Origin: Liolophura sinensis
Lineage: Eukaryota > Mollusca > Polyplacophora > Chitonida > Chitonidae
Direction of reading: 5' to 3'
DNA length: 64,000 nt
Assembly (NCBI RefSeq): GCF_032854445.1
Contig: NC_088295.1
Location: 31,864,470 to 31,928,469 of the forward strand
Positions 46,323 through 58,705 of this stretch are shown here, in pieces (the first letter of the stretch is position 1; each line of letters opens with the position of its first letter). The position numbers were made by a program, and so were the translations under genes. The notes under the pieces were generated by a model. It did no database searches. It was not told the origin of the DNA and saw only the letters and a list, made by a program, of their open reading frames with translations.

Positions 46323-47976
46323 TCCTTATTTAATTCAAGGGTTCATTTTGTCGCAGCCAACGACGGGCCAATGACGATATAGGTCGCACACAAATCTCAC
46401 TGGTTCCACTGCGGCTTTAATCCAGAAGGTTTCTGAGGCAAAAGGGGGGCGGCGATGGGTTACCCCACGACAATGTGCTTTCCGCAAGTCATAAATATAC
46501 GACGTTTATATATTCATAAATAAATATAGAATATGAAATATATTTTAAACATTTCTCAATTCCCCACTAGCTGAAGACTTTACTTTGTGTCTAACTCCTC
46601 GTGAATGTGTATTACAAGAAGATGGAATTTATTTAATATATAATCAGAGGCTTTACTCTTCTTCAACATCATCTAAAGGAAATAAAGAGAAGAGAGAAGA
46701 TGTTCACAGTGTTATAGGCAACACCTTTCACAGGTTCGACATGATTGTTTATTCCATTTTTGGCCGATTGTGTAACTCTTACACATAACTAGTGTATTAT
46801 ATACCTGTTAATTTTCCTCTCTACAACTTTTCGTAAGTACACAAATGTGAGTGAATTTATTCATAAATTTGTGCAGAGGACATTGTTCGTTTTTAAGCCA
46901 TCTTCATCTAATGAATCTCCCGGGTGATGAGCACTTTGTGTGCACCATTATATCACAAAGTGGAACCGTTAAGAAATCCAGAGGTCTCATCATTGTGCCA
47001 GTCAACAGAAACTGTTCAAACCCGTTCTGTCTCTACGGGATCACTTGCGAATGTTTACATGGTTTTGTTTGCCATGCAAATTGTCTTTTATTACCTCAAA
47101 TCAAGCCTTGTCGTTTGAAGTAAACAGTTTAACGGTCCTTGACTTCGACATTTCTTGTTAAACCTCCTAAGCTTTAGACGCCCGTTTTAACTGAAGTTTG
47201 GTCTAGAACACGTATATCAGCGTACAGGACTTGACATTACTGGAAAGTTTTAAGAGAAAAGTTTGGTCTTATTGTCCATTTTAAAACAGAATAATGATTT
47301 TTGTCCAGTTCTGAGCATCACGGTTTGAGTCGAGTGAAACGTGATCCAAAGCACAGTCCACATCATTAGTAATTTGACATAAAGCTCGAGGCGACCTGTT
47401 CTTAGCCTCATAGAGAGCGAGCTTAAGCTGAGGACAACAGATATGCGATGTCAAAAAAAGCTCTGGTAGATAAAAAATTCAGTTACAAACGAATTAATTC
47501 CCACAGATCGTGATTAGAATTTGCGATGAGTGAGAGAAGAGTTCAACCGGAAAAGCATTTCAATGGTCCATTGCATTCAAAGCAAGCCGTTCTTTTACCT
47601 TCACACACGGGTTCTTGCACAATGCGACAAATGTGTGAGGAAACCATGTGTTAAATGAAATGTGTAATCTGACAGGCTCTCAGGAAGCATGCTAGCTTTA
47701 TCTCTAAGGGGGTCCACGTCCATAAAGCTTTTAGGTCTTCAGGAATTTCAGATTGTGAGACACCAATGACATAAATGTGTATTTCCTACAGTTTACTGAC
47801 AGCTCCTTAGGAATCCGTTCATCCCGCTTTTAGACGTCACAATTCAGAACAAAAAATTGAATGTTTTAAGATAAAGTGACAGCTAATTTAATTGCTCTTA
47901 AAACACTCTTATTCAAAATCAGTAATGTTTTCAAGAAGACACCCAGTTAGTACTAAGAAAAGAAATAGAAAAAAAA

Positions 47977-48135
47977 TTGTATTATATTGTGTTATGTTAT
48001 GTTATGTTATGTTATGTTATGTTATGTTATGTTATGTTATGTTATGTTATGCTATGCTATGTTATGTTGCGGTACGTTACTTTACGTTACGTTACGCTAC
48101 GCTACGCTACGTTGCCTTATATTATATTATATGAA
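47977..48135. repeat. (TTATG)n array passing into (TTACG)n and (TTATA)n
   Basis: About 17 TTATG/CTATG units run to about 48068, then imperfect TTACG/CTACG units to about 48115, then TTATA. The frames with repeated CYVML are artefacts. Confidence 0.95.
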
Positions 48136-48412
48136 ATTATATTACATTATACAAAAAACGAGCACAGCATAGGGGTAACACCAGAGCAGGGACGAAAGTG
48201 TGATAGTTGGCAAATCCTCACAGATAGTCCGTAAAATCAGCCCTATCAGTCTGTTTACCACAGTTTGTCATTGCTCTATTTGATATCAGAGCAGTGAAGC
48301 ATTGCTTTCACGCCTCTAATTCTGACTGCCAATCGAAATAGGTAGAAAGTTTTACGAAACACATGCAATTTGCACCTGGAGTAACTTCCATGACAACACA
48401 TATTGAAGAGCA

Positions 48413-48620
48413 GCTTAATGACGCACGAGCCTCTCACCAATGCGGTCGCTGTGAGTTCAAGTCCAGCCTTTGCCGGCTTACTCTCCGGCCGTACGTGGGA
48501 AGGTCTGTTAGCAACCTGAGGGTGGTCGTGGGTTTTCCACCATAAGGCCGACCGCTGTCGTATAAGTGAAATATTTTTGAGTACGGCGTAAAACACCAAT
48601 CAAATAAACAAATAAATCAT
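48413..48620 (+). repeat. SINE family 1, near full length
   Basis: Head 'gcctctcaccaatgcggtcg' with B-box-like 'gagttcaagtccagc', core, 'gtataagtgaaatattttt', tail AAATAAAC. Confidence 0.9.
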
Positions 48621-48793
48621 ACTGAAGAGATACGTCACCATGTTAAATGCGCGTAACACGCAACGTTATGAGAGCTTTTTAAAACGAGCGCTTGAACGTA
48701 ATTTTATTGTATGTTGTTAGGATACATTAGTTGATGAAAAAACAAAAAAAATATGCGATGCGAGGTTCTGTTTGGTAAGCAAATCTGCCTGAA

Positions 48794-49352
48794 CGTCAGG
48801 CATCAGTTAAAACCATCCCTGTGCCTATAAGGGACGTCAAGCATCAATTAAAACCATCCCTGTGCCTATAAGGAGCGTCAGGCATCAGTTAAAACCACCC
48901 CTGTGCCTATAAGGGACGTCAAGCATCACTTAAAACCATCACTGTGCCTATAAGGAGTGTCAGGCATCAGTTAAAATCGTCCCTGTGCCTATAAGGGACG
49001 TCAAGCATCAATTAAAACCATCCCTATGCCTATAAGGAGCGTCAGGCATCAGTTAAAACCATCCCTGTGCCTATAAGGAGTGTCAGGCATCAGTTAAAAC
49101 CGTCCCTGTGCCTATAAGGAGCGTCAGGCATCAATTAAAACCATCCCTGTGCCTATAAGGGACGTCAAGCATCAATTAAAACCGTCCCTGTGCCTATAAG
49201 GAGCGTCAAGCATCAATTAAAACCATCCCTGTGCCTATAAGGAGCGTCAGGCATCAGTTAAAACCGTCCCTGTGCCTATAAGGAGCGTCAGGCATCAATT
49301 AAAACCATCCCTGTGCCTATAAGGGACGTCAAGCATCAATTAAAACCGTCCC
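48794..49352. repeat. 41-bp satellite, 13.6 copies
   Basis: Units 'cgtcaggcatcagttaaaac' plus 'catccctgtgcctataaggag' repeat at exact 41-bp spacing. Two main variants exist (CAGG...GTT and CAAG...ATT). Units 8-10 and 12-14 repeat the same variant order, a small higher-order repeat. There are no spacers, so it is not a CRISPR array. Confidence 0.95.
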
Positions 49353-49619
49353 ACTTATTCTCTAAACACTTGTTCTCAGGTGATTTTGCTGTCACTGCAT
49401 ATCGGATGAAACTAATCTGTTTATTGCTTCTTACTTGACTCACAACCAATCGTTGACTCTGTAGTCAAGTGTCGGATTACTAAGTGACACAAGAAGCTCA
49501 GCTCACGTCACCATATTTTAAAGAGAGAAAAAATAGTTACATAGAGCTTATTGGACTAGAAGATATGGATGCATAACTGAATGCCAAAAAAAGCATGTTT
49601 GATGAAAACGGTACCCCCT

Positions 49620-50580
49620 GACAAACTCTTAATCGCTTATCTAAATGAGGTGTAACCCAATAGTTATATGCATTAGAAAAAAATACAAACAATACACTTT
49701 AATTCAAATTCTTCGAAGATTAGAATTAACAGATGGCTTGGGGTTCCGTCCTTTGAAATCCAAGAAAGTACAGTTACTCTCACTTACATCAGGACATGAC
49801 ACACAATAACCAATGTCTCATTGGTAAATCGTTAATAACACCTGGCGCTCAATTTACGAGAGCACAAACGTGGTTCATAGTGTACCATATCCCCAGTTTA
49901 ACTCTATCAAATGACGGCGCTATGCTCATATTTTCCCATACGCGAATATAACACCTTACACAGGCGTGATTGATATAGTCTGTTTGACACTTTATCAATT
50001 CATTGTACAACTGTCAAATTTTTAGGAAATTACCTGGTATCCGATCCGAGCATTACTCAGATGGTACATGTAGCAATGCAGAAAATTTTAATTTTCGTGG
50101 TAGCGATAATATTTGGGGAAAATTGAACTGGCTACATTTCTGTTGTTAATCATGTTACAAACCTCATATCGGTCGTATCTCAGTTCTGGAGCATAATGCC
50201 ACAACAGGACATGGGGCCTGATTTGCAAACCATGCGATATCACTTATTGTCTATTAACATATAACGTTTTCAAACTTAATAAATAAATAAAAATGAAATG
50301 AATAATCACGTCCAAAAACATGAATGCGTGAAATATGTCCCAGATCTGATAGTCAGTATGTTCCACACATTATTTCTATACTGCAAAGATTTAATTCGGA
50401 AGTCAAACACTTTTTTTGAACATACACAGTCGCCGAGGGCCATCACTTGGAAATGTTTGCTTTGTTCAGCAGCATATGTATCAGTGCATGTACCACCACC
50501 CACTGTTGCCACTCATGATGTCCTCTGTTCATCAACACCTATTTCTTCCACAAGAAACCCACCAGACTCGATATAACGTG
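49620..50580. other. Intergenic, nothing recognised
   Basis: AT-rich, with no SINE or splice-supported exon. Confidence 0.4.
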
Positions 50581-50585
50581 AACAT

Positions 50586-51050
50586 CCTTCTCTCCACCAA
50601 TACTTATGTTTTGAATGAGATGACCACTGGAGACCATACCGTGATATCCTTCTGGCTACCAGCACTTATGTTTTGAGTGAAGCCGTACTGCCATATCCCT
50701 CTCTCCACTAATACATATGTTTTAAACGAGATAATTGCTGGACACCATACCATGATATCCTTCTCTCCATCAACACTGATGTTTTGAGTGAGATAACCAC
50801 TCGACACCATACCCCTATCTTCACCAATACTTGTGTTATGAAGGAGATAACCACTGGACACTGTACAGTGATATTCTCTCCACCATTACTTATGTTTTGA
50901 GTGAGATAACCACTGGACACCATACCGTCATATCCCTAACTTCACCAATACTTGTGTTATGAAGGAGATAACCACTGGACACCGTACAGGGATATCCTTC
51001 TCTCCACCATTACTTATGTTTTGAATGACATGACCACTAGACACCATACG
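50586..51050. repeat. About 60-bp tandem repeat, 7-8 copies
   Basis: Units such as 'ctctccaccaatacttatgt' followed by 'gagataaccactggacacca' with several length variants (about 50-63 bp). The open frames here are artefacts. Confidence 0.9.
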
Positions 51051-51374
51051 GACGTTTGGTAGACTAAACCCGTCTGAAGATTAATCATCTCACTTACAAG
51101 CAGGTATGCGATACAAAATATTGCTACACGTGTACATGTGTGCGACCACCGGCTGAAATAGTGTTGTGATCAGTTATCATCAGTTAGATAAAACATGAAT
51201 ATAAATCAGACCAGCGATTTATAGGTCATAAAATCTTAGAACGCCCATCTCTTTTGTGGCGATATAAACTGTATGGGTGCTTCGACAAAGATTAATGCTT
51301 CTCATGTGGAAATTTACAGAACTGTAGTGGGATTTGAAATTTACAGAAATGTGGTGGGGTCTTGAAATTTGCAC

Positions 51375-51606
51375 TTTCTTACCGCACTCCCTGGGGCCGG
51401 TTCTCCGCCTTACCGGACCAGGTACCAGGTCCTTTATTTATGATAGATATCGGAGTACCCGACGTAAATCATACCTCTTTACAATGTACCCGAGAAACCT
51501 ACTGACTTAGGTCGCTTTTGAAGCAGTGAGATTCGAGCACGCAGTCTCGTTGGTGAAAGGCCTGACTATCGCTGTGACAGGGCTTTAACCATATGGGTCA
51601 CCCTGG
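51375..51606 (-). repeat. Possible third tRNA-derived SINE type
   Basis: The end, read on the minus strand, gives 'ccagggtgacccatatggtt' (A-box region) and 'gtgctcgaatctcactgc' (B-box-like). The body is unlike families 1 and 2. It is immediately adjacent to a family 1 copy. Confidence 0.4.
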
Positions 51607-51611
51607 GCACC

Positions 51612-51845
51612 AAAGTCATGAATATTTCACGTAAACAACAGTGGCCAGCATTATAGTGGGAGGAAACCAGCCAGCGCCTTGGAGTAACCCACAGCCATCC
51701 GCAGGTTGCTGCACGCCTTCCCACGTACGGCCTGAGAGGAAGCCAGCATCAGCTGGGCTTGAACTCACAGCGACCGCATTGGTGAGAGGCTCGTGAGTCA
51801 TTACGCTGCCCTTAGCGCGCTAACCAACTGAGCCACGGAGGCCCC
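51612..51845 (-). repeat. SINE family 1, near full length, tail missing
   Basis: 'cagtggccagcattatagtg', 'aactcacagcgaccgcattg', 'gcgcgctaaccaactgagcc'. Confidence 0.9.
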
Positions 51846-51849
51846 CAGC

Positions 51850-54800
51850 CTGTTCGACAAACCATGGGTACCAGTGATATTCACTGTCAAAGATTGTAAA
51901 CTTGTTTACTACAGATTGCCACAATTATTTCTACGTTTCTTTGTTTGTAGTCTAATGTCGCTTTTAACATTAGTGGGATGTTAGCGGTGTGATGTTTAAC
52001 CCAGAGCTGTGAAGTATATGAGGGTTCAATCCCGGCTTTAGGTGAGAATTACCCGACTATTGATTTTGTTGGGATTTTTAAGTAAAATAAGTGGTTAACA
52101 TTGTTCTGTGAGATTGCTTTATGGTCTTGCGTTCGTAAAAACATTTCGCAGTCCTGCATTTTAGCTCCTCTACTTAATATGTCTACTTTTGGTGTTTCAA
52201 AATTCGATAGATCTGCTCAGTGTCCATTAAGTTGATATATCAAGCCTTTTGTAAACTTTGTTTAAGCCAGTATTAATTCATCAGCTATTCTGTACCGACG
52301 TCGTAAAGAACTCAAGTGTATATAGAAACTTTATGCACTATAAACTGGTTATCACTGGTTAACATGAATCATAGTGACATCAGTTCTACATTGTACCATT
52401 GTTTGATCTTTGCTGAGTATTCTGTGTTAAAAACGACCAATATTATCAGTCTTTGGTCGCCTTTGATTCCGACTTAACCCCGCTGACTCAGGCGTATGAG
52501 GCGGACGGCCTCAAGCCCTTGTCTGTTATAGTGTGGCCATTAGCATCCGACCCTGTCTTTGACAGCATGCCCTGATTTGGTTTTGAATATGGCCATCCGC
52601 TGTCAGGAGATTAAGTAACCGTCTGAGATGTATCTGGACAGACGAGGACGAGAGGTTAACTATTGCTTAAAGCCTTAACCTCGAATTGATAACCTAAGCT
52701 GCTTAAGGACCCTAGAGGAACACGGTATTGACGATTTTCATTGTGCGACTAATAGGTATTAACCCGAACATAAAGCTTAAGGAGTTTGTGTTTGTTTTCC
52801 GTGACAGCTATTGATCGTAAGGTGGACCGAACATCGATTTGCGGACATGGACCTATGCGTGTACCATTACCCAGTAACAATATTAATTTTCTTCCTCTAA
52901 GGGTATCGATTGGTGCCCGGATTGTTCAGAAATGCTTATTGACTTGCACCAGAGCCTCTGCCTGGGTAATCGGTTTACTCACAAGGTCGTAGTTCCGTAC
53001 ACATCGTCATATTGAGCTTCACAGCCACTTTAACCCTTCTTCTACCAAGACATGGGCTTTTTCTGATAAAAGATGATTCTTTCTTGAAAATCCCGATTTG
53101 AATTGTGACCAGAAAATAAGGCAACCCGCATAGAATGAACATTGTAGGGTTAAATTTGTGCCTAAAACATTCAAAATAAATTGGAAAATGTGAAAATTAC
53201 CCAGGCAACAAAATAACTCTTGCAGCTGACTGAATGGAATGTTCCCAGAGCAGTTGTTTTGTAGTACAAGATGATTTTACATGAGTATATTTTCCCGGCG
53301 TTTGACAGAAACGGACATGGACCCATATTAAATTTCTACTATAGTGCTTGAAGTTCATAAAACCTTTGACACTGGCTCAAAACTTAGATGCCGATTCACA
53401 GAACGATTTTCTCTTAAATAAGATTATAACTGGTGTTATAGGCTGGTTTGGAATGGATCTTGAGTTTATAGTCTCTGTACTGTCTTCATTCTTTATCAGT
53501 TGTACAGGAATGTCTGACTTGACGTTTTTTTATTGAAAAAAATTCGCTTGCACTTTTGGTGCTGATACTTAAAGAGCAATGCCATATTTATAAATGAAGA
53601 CACTACATGCACGAAAATGCAAAATTCAAAAGTCGAAACTGAGCTCAGTCACTCAATAACCCTTCAAGTAACATGAGCGTATCTGAGTAAAATTTCGTAA
53701 TGGAACGACTTTGATATGCTATTAGAATAGGCATATGTGGAAACCATGCAAAGGAGTTATGTAAAAAATGGTAATCAAAAACATACTAAACCGACTGTAT
53801 CGTTCCATCGAAAGAATCGTAATCCTTGTAATATAAAACTGGAGTGGCATAAATGTACAATATTATAAGGATTCTTCTGCAGATAAAACTTTACCCATTT
53901 AACCACAGGAGACCCAAGGCCTTCTAAAGAAGTTGTCATCTGTCAGCAAAGCATGTGATCAAAGGGCTATGATGAAACCCTTCTGAATAAGTCCATGCTT
54001 AGCTGTACGCAGATTATGCACTGAAGTGATTGCCTTTTCTGCCCACGATTTCCATATGAACAAGACATACCACGTGATCTCGTGTAGCAACTGGTGCATC
54101 TTTTCAGTGCTTATGCTAGCCGTGACACAGTTTGTAGATCGCTGGATCGAGTTGAAATCCTGGTGTGACTATCTGAGTAGACGGTTAAACCATTACAGAT
54201 GTGTTACGAGATAATGACAGTCATGGCCATGGATACATATAACAACATGCAGAAGACTATCGCTCTCTGGTCTGATGCACTGATGGGCATACGTATGGCA
54301 GTGAGTTATGTCAACCCGTAGCACTATAATGTACGGGTACCAATTCGAAACGAAGACGTTGAAAACAATAGTAAGCAACTGGCCAGTTTTTACCCATGAA
54401 CTCCGGGCTAAGTGACCAGCTATTGCCTGGGGTAGAGCTTTAGCTAAATCTGTCTAGCTTAACCAATAACTTGTCTAATAAATGGTCTTGTTTCTGTCGC
54501 AAGGTAATAATTCCACAAGGTTTTCGCACCGAAATACAGTACCATAAATTCTTGCGGACAAGAATACATGTTTTATATATAAGAGTAGCGCTTTTAACTC
54601 TATACTGCCACAAATGCCAGGGAACAGACAGGTTTGTTTTACCTCGGTCTGTATATGCACTGTCACTGAGACGGCGGACTAGACCAGGCTGTCTGTCGCA
54701 GTGCATTATCATTTGAGGTGTAGAAAACGATCAATAAAACTGCCAGAGAGTATATGGTGAGTATCTGGTTGTAATGATAATTAACGCCATAGGCGTATTG

Positions 54801-56235
54801 CACACTAGTGAATTTCTAACTGGCTGGATTTGTCAGCAGTACTACCACTGTCAATAATAAACACGTGGGTTATCAATGCTTATACTGCTGTCTTTCTACA
54901 AACAACCTACGTCTCACTGACTATGTACACACACTTACACATACACAGCATCTAGTGCATCAGCTCCATATTCTGTTTCTGTTCTCAGTGGTTTTTATTC
55001 TGGAAGACACGGACTGGTGCAATTATGGGTTACTGTTGCGGTAGCGTTTGTGATACGTGTGCTCTTTAAAGTCACACAAGACCTTAGTAACTGAGGAAAG
55101 CCAAGAGTCAAGAACTCTAATTACTCCAAGGCCACCACACACTAAAATTGCGGGGCTGATCAAACAGGAAGCTTTTACAGCTGTCTTTTGGAATTCATGG
55201 TCCCGTCTCCGTCTGAAGTGTTGGACGGCAGGTACTAGTAACACACATACTACCAATGATGGGATAGGAAAACGAGGTCAAGTTTTTCTGAAGATATTTT
55301 GGCAAGGGCTTTGAAGATATAATTTCCCTTCATTAACCACCAGGTTTTCTGATTCCAGACTTTTATTATGAAAGTGGAGAGACAAGTCGCAGTCATGTTT
55401 TAATTGAAATATATAGTGTTAATGCACGCTCTGATTAACAACCTACACAAGTCTCAGATGGCCATCAGGGCCGGATCACGTCTTTGGATTACCATGAACT
55501 CTATTTCATTTCTTCGTACTGCTCTTATTATCAGCGCAATTTGAAGTATGGCTGTTGACATAGGTGAAACATATCGAACGAAATTTAAGTACTGCCGACT
55601 AAATATGCAGACAGTCTTAGTTGATTAAACTAAGCTTAATATATAAATGACCGATTGTTCTGGTGGTGCAACCAGGTCTTGTAGGGTGCTTAAAATAATA
55701 ATCACTGCAGGAGACATTTCAGTCAATGGAGAGGAACAGGGACTGGATTGAGGAAAAATTAAACATTCATTTATTTGGCTTGTCCTTTTCTATAATTCTA
55801 GGTAGATTTTTTCACTTCAATGGTTACTAACCTGCATCTCAAGATGTTTCATTTAACTAATCTGTGGAATTACTCAAGGAATATTAACTGATACGATGAG
55901 CAAATCACCGATGTTTGCAAGTCAATGGCGATCTCATGTATGACGTCCAGATTTCACTTCATATTCTTGCAAGGGAAGTGTCCTTCGAAGAAGTTAACAT
56001 GGTGTTACTGAGCCCGCAACCCATCTGTGCCAATAGTTGGCAGGAAGACAGCTTACCAAATATTTGAGTTTTATCGTCAAGTTAGTATGTTCTTGAAATA
56101 AATGATGAGACGGAAGTAACTCTAAGAAGAATTTGTCCTCCAGAAGAGAATACATATAATTCTGTCAATGGAAGCTATGGTTTGATCAACAGTTGAACAG
56201 ACACCGGAATAAACGATTGTGCGTCTAATGATGAG
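51850..56235. other. Intergenic, nothing firmly recognised
   Basis: No SINE and no convincing exon. A TTTATT on the plus strand at 55770-55775 is a possible poly(A) signal for the minus-strand gene ending at 56240. Confidence 0.4.
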
Positions 56236-56239
56236 TTCG

Positions 56240-58675
56240 TTATGAAGTTGAACTTTGTCTGGTGACATGAGTAGTATAGCGTACAGATCTGCTGGACACA
56301 AAATAAGATGTCTGCACTATGGTGGTGAGAAACCGTACCTCTTTTGGCTCTATGTCCTCCTCCACCACAGGTGTAGGCCTTAAGCTCAACATGTTTCCTA
56401 ACATCAGGTTTATCTGCACACTAACCCGTTGACCAGAACACACGTTAAGTACACTGAATGACACAGACTTCACAAAATCGGTTATCATTAAAAACACACA
56501 TCCTTCGAAAATATCAGAATGTTCCTGTTTTACACCAAAATGTTTTAAGAAAGCTGTCCGGATGTTTATCAATCTACTAAACTCATCTGGAATTTGATAA
56601 AAGTGATTTTGCAAGGCTATTTTACAGCTGTCCACAGCAGTTTTCACAGATACAGCTTGAGAGTCAATATACGCGTGAGAGATGCTTGTCACTTGGCATG
56701 TTCTTTTATACGAACAATTCCATTTCAACATGGCCTCCATGGCAACACAACCGTGAAATCTGTGCTGAGGATAGGTCTCGTATTTACCCAGGATGATGAT
56801 AGCAGAGAAGACCGTCGAGCCATCGTGAGTCGATAATCTTGGATTAAAAAACTTCATGCCTTGAAAGAAAACCCGTTTGCTTAGATTCCCCAATGCGTAT
56901 CGCTGGTAGTGTTTATTATTGACCCAGCCTGCTATAAACTCTACAAAAGCCACTTGGACGGTGTCGTTTCGGAATTCCACTTGTTGGTTTTGACAAATGC
57001 ACATGTTAGGTGCGGACACCTTTAAACTTCTACAAAACCTATTGGCTGATAACGTCCCGAAGAGGGATGCTGTAAGAAGCCGAGACACTGGACGAGTCTC
57101 ATTGTGCGACATTAATGGAACATAACGGGATTGATTCACAGGATAAGCGCCAAGCACTAACAACCACAGAACGCTGGAGTGAATATTGATTATTGAAATT
57201 AGTTCTCCTTGATTTTCTTTTAACCGAATCCTGGCTTTGTTCGAGAAAATAGGCCCTCTTTTGCCTTCTGCCAGCGCAATGAATAGGACAGCATTGGACA
57301 GATGAGAGTGGTCAAAGGCTGTTAATGGAGATGGGACGGTGAACATATAACCAACGTCACTTAATATCACAGTCGCTGCACCAGCCAATCCCAATCGAGT
57401 CCTGAGGGCCTGGCTAAGTAAAAGATCCAGCATAGCCAAGTCCTGTTCGGCTTTGATATCGGCTAAGCTAATAAAACTCACCCGGAAGCTTGGCGTATTG
57501 TGTTTAGAGCCTCCTACTAATGCCATGTCAATAACCGGTGAGGGAATTTTAAGAAAACGATCGTTTGAGCACAAATCACTAATTGCACTATGATATAGGC
57601 ATGTGTCCTTGCAATCACCACTTAGTAATTCCTCAAGAATCATTGTCCTGTTGTCACTAGAGCGACATGTCAGGTCATACAAGATAGATGTATAGCCTTG
57701 TCTCTGAGCATCTCGAAGCAACGAGGTGCTTGATTCTGCGTTGTTCTCATGATGTGAACCGTAGAGAAACGTTTTTAGATAGGATGAGTCCGATGAATAT
57801 AGGCTCTGGTACTTTTCAAAATCGAACACAGTGCCAGGTTTCGACTTTGATCTTGACAGGATGAGTTGAAAAGTTTCCGGCAACCACTGGATAAACTGAA
57901 GGCGTGATATGAAATGCAAATATATTACTTGAATGTCTAAGAAACTGAACTGTTTAATCGGCGATTGGCCATGAGCACTCTCAAAACGAATCTTTGGGGA
58001 CAGAGAAGGACTGTCGTCTGATATGTGAAACTTGACACAAGTATTGTATAGCACTGTCCCATGATATACTCCTGAACATTCACCGTACACACCTAACAAC
58101 TCAATATCCTGTTTCGACAACAGGTTTAATAAGTCTCTGATTTTACTGACAAGACGCCTTGACACCATTTGAGTTCCGGCTGCTACATAAAGGAACTCTA
58201 TTCGTACACAGGTGAGCAAAGGCAAACAGTGAAAACTCCAAAGGCTGGTTTTTGTGTCTCGCACAATAGCACAGCTCGTGTTGAGAGAAATGCACAGTTT
58301 AGAGGTACTGTTCGGTTCCGAAGGAAATGTTGCTACTTTCTGATTACGTAAAACCTCGCGGTAATTATCCGGCTCTTGAAATAGCTCGCACTTTCCGTTT
58401 CCGTTCGCCTGATCCGCAAGGTACAGAGAATATACAGGATCCGCCGATCTAGCACGCCTCAGACTCTGTTTAGACCTCCGATACACTCTATCGTCGTCCC
58501 GTCCATAAAGTACGAGAAGTCCGACCAGCAACGCTGGTACAATGCGAACAATGTACTTTCGCGATAACACCATCATGCACAGTTTTCTCCAGAATGGCAT
58601 ACGAAGTTCAGGGTTTGTCGGTGGAGATACCATAGTTAAGTTATTCAAAGTTCCTGTGCGAAAATACCTCTGCAT
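56240..58675 (-). CDS. DUF229-like (sulfatase-fold) type II membrane protein, 811 aa
   Basis: A single uninterrupted frame. Residues about 43-58 (VRIVPALLVGLLVLYG) form one membrane segment after a basic stretch, giving type II topology with a lumenal or extracellular body; several N-glycosylation sites fit that. Family evidence is pattern-based: residues 246-272 ('IQVIYLHFISRLQFIQWLPE') follow the DUF229 block usually read as IxxxDSVSRxxFxRxxPxT, 319-334 ('LLRDAQRQGYTSILYD') the block before its AED, 430-445 ('AATVILSDVGYMF') the SDHG block, and 535-556 a Cys-rich CxC end. The Asp of DSxSR is His and the His-Gly of SDHG is Val-Gly, so a metal-dependent activity is probably lost (inference). 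Length is in the usual family range. No introns, unlike its neighbours, so it may be a retrogene. Function is unknown. Confidence 0.75.
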   Translation of the reverse strand: MQRYFRTGTLNNLTMVSPPTNPELRMPFWRKLCMMVLSRKYIVRIVPALLVGLLVLYGRDDDRVYRRSKQSLRRARSADPVYSLYLADQANGNGKCELFQEPDNYREVLRNQKVATFPSEPNSTSKLCISLNTSCAIVRDTKTSLWSFHCLPLLTCVRIEFLYVAAGTQMVSRRLVSKIRDLLNLLSKQDIELLGVYGECSGVYHGTVLYNTCVKFHISDDSPSLSPKIRFESAHGQSPIKQFSFLDIQVIYLHFISRLQFIQWLPETFQLILSRSKSKPGTVFDFEKYQSLYSSDSSYLKTFLYGSHHENNAESSTSLLRDAQRQGYTSILYDLTCRSSDNRTMILEELLSGDCKDTCLYHSAISDLCSNDRFLKIPSPVIDMALVGGSKHNTPSFRVSFISLADIKAEQDLAMLDLLLSQALRTRLGLAGAATVILSDVGYMFTVPSPLTAFDHSHLSNAVLFIALAEGKRGPIFSNKARIRLKENQGELISIINIHSSVLWLLVLGAYPVNQSRYVPLMSHNETRPVSRLLTASLFGTLSANRFCRSLKVSAPNMCICQNQQVEFRNDTVQVAFVEFIAGWVNNKHYQRYALGNLSKRVFFQGMKFFNPRLSTHDGSTVFSAIIILGKYETYPQHRFHGCVAMEAMLKWNCSYKRTCQVTSISHAYIDSQAVSVKTAVDSCKIALQNHFYQIPDEFSRLINIRTAFLKHFGVKQEHSDIFEGCVFLMITDFVKSVSFSVLNVCSGQRVSVQINLMLGNMLSLRPTPVVEEDIEPKEVRFLTTIVQTSYFVSSRSVRYTTHVTRQSSTS

Positions 58676-58705
58676 TGTGTATCCAGCAAGTCCGATCCGG
58701 AAATA

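Larger units (their letters stand above)
45750..49600 (+). repeat. Segmental duplication, copy 2
   Basis: Partner of 39100-41870. It is about 1.1 kb longer, largely because of a pentanucleotide array, a SINE and a 41-bp satellite inserted between anchors; about 350 extra bases lie near 46900-47290. Confidence 0.7.

Noticed and set aside
47892-48234. Long frames rich in CYVML on the plus strand
   Set aside because: They are translations of the TTATG array in all three frames.
48794-49352. CRISPR-like regular direct repeats
   Set aside because: The 41-bp units abut with no unique spacers and the genome is eukaryotic; it is a satellite.
50298-50923. Several 65-92 codon frames
   Set aside because: Most of them follow the 60-bp tandem repeat and none shows splice context or family motifs.
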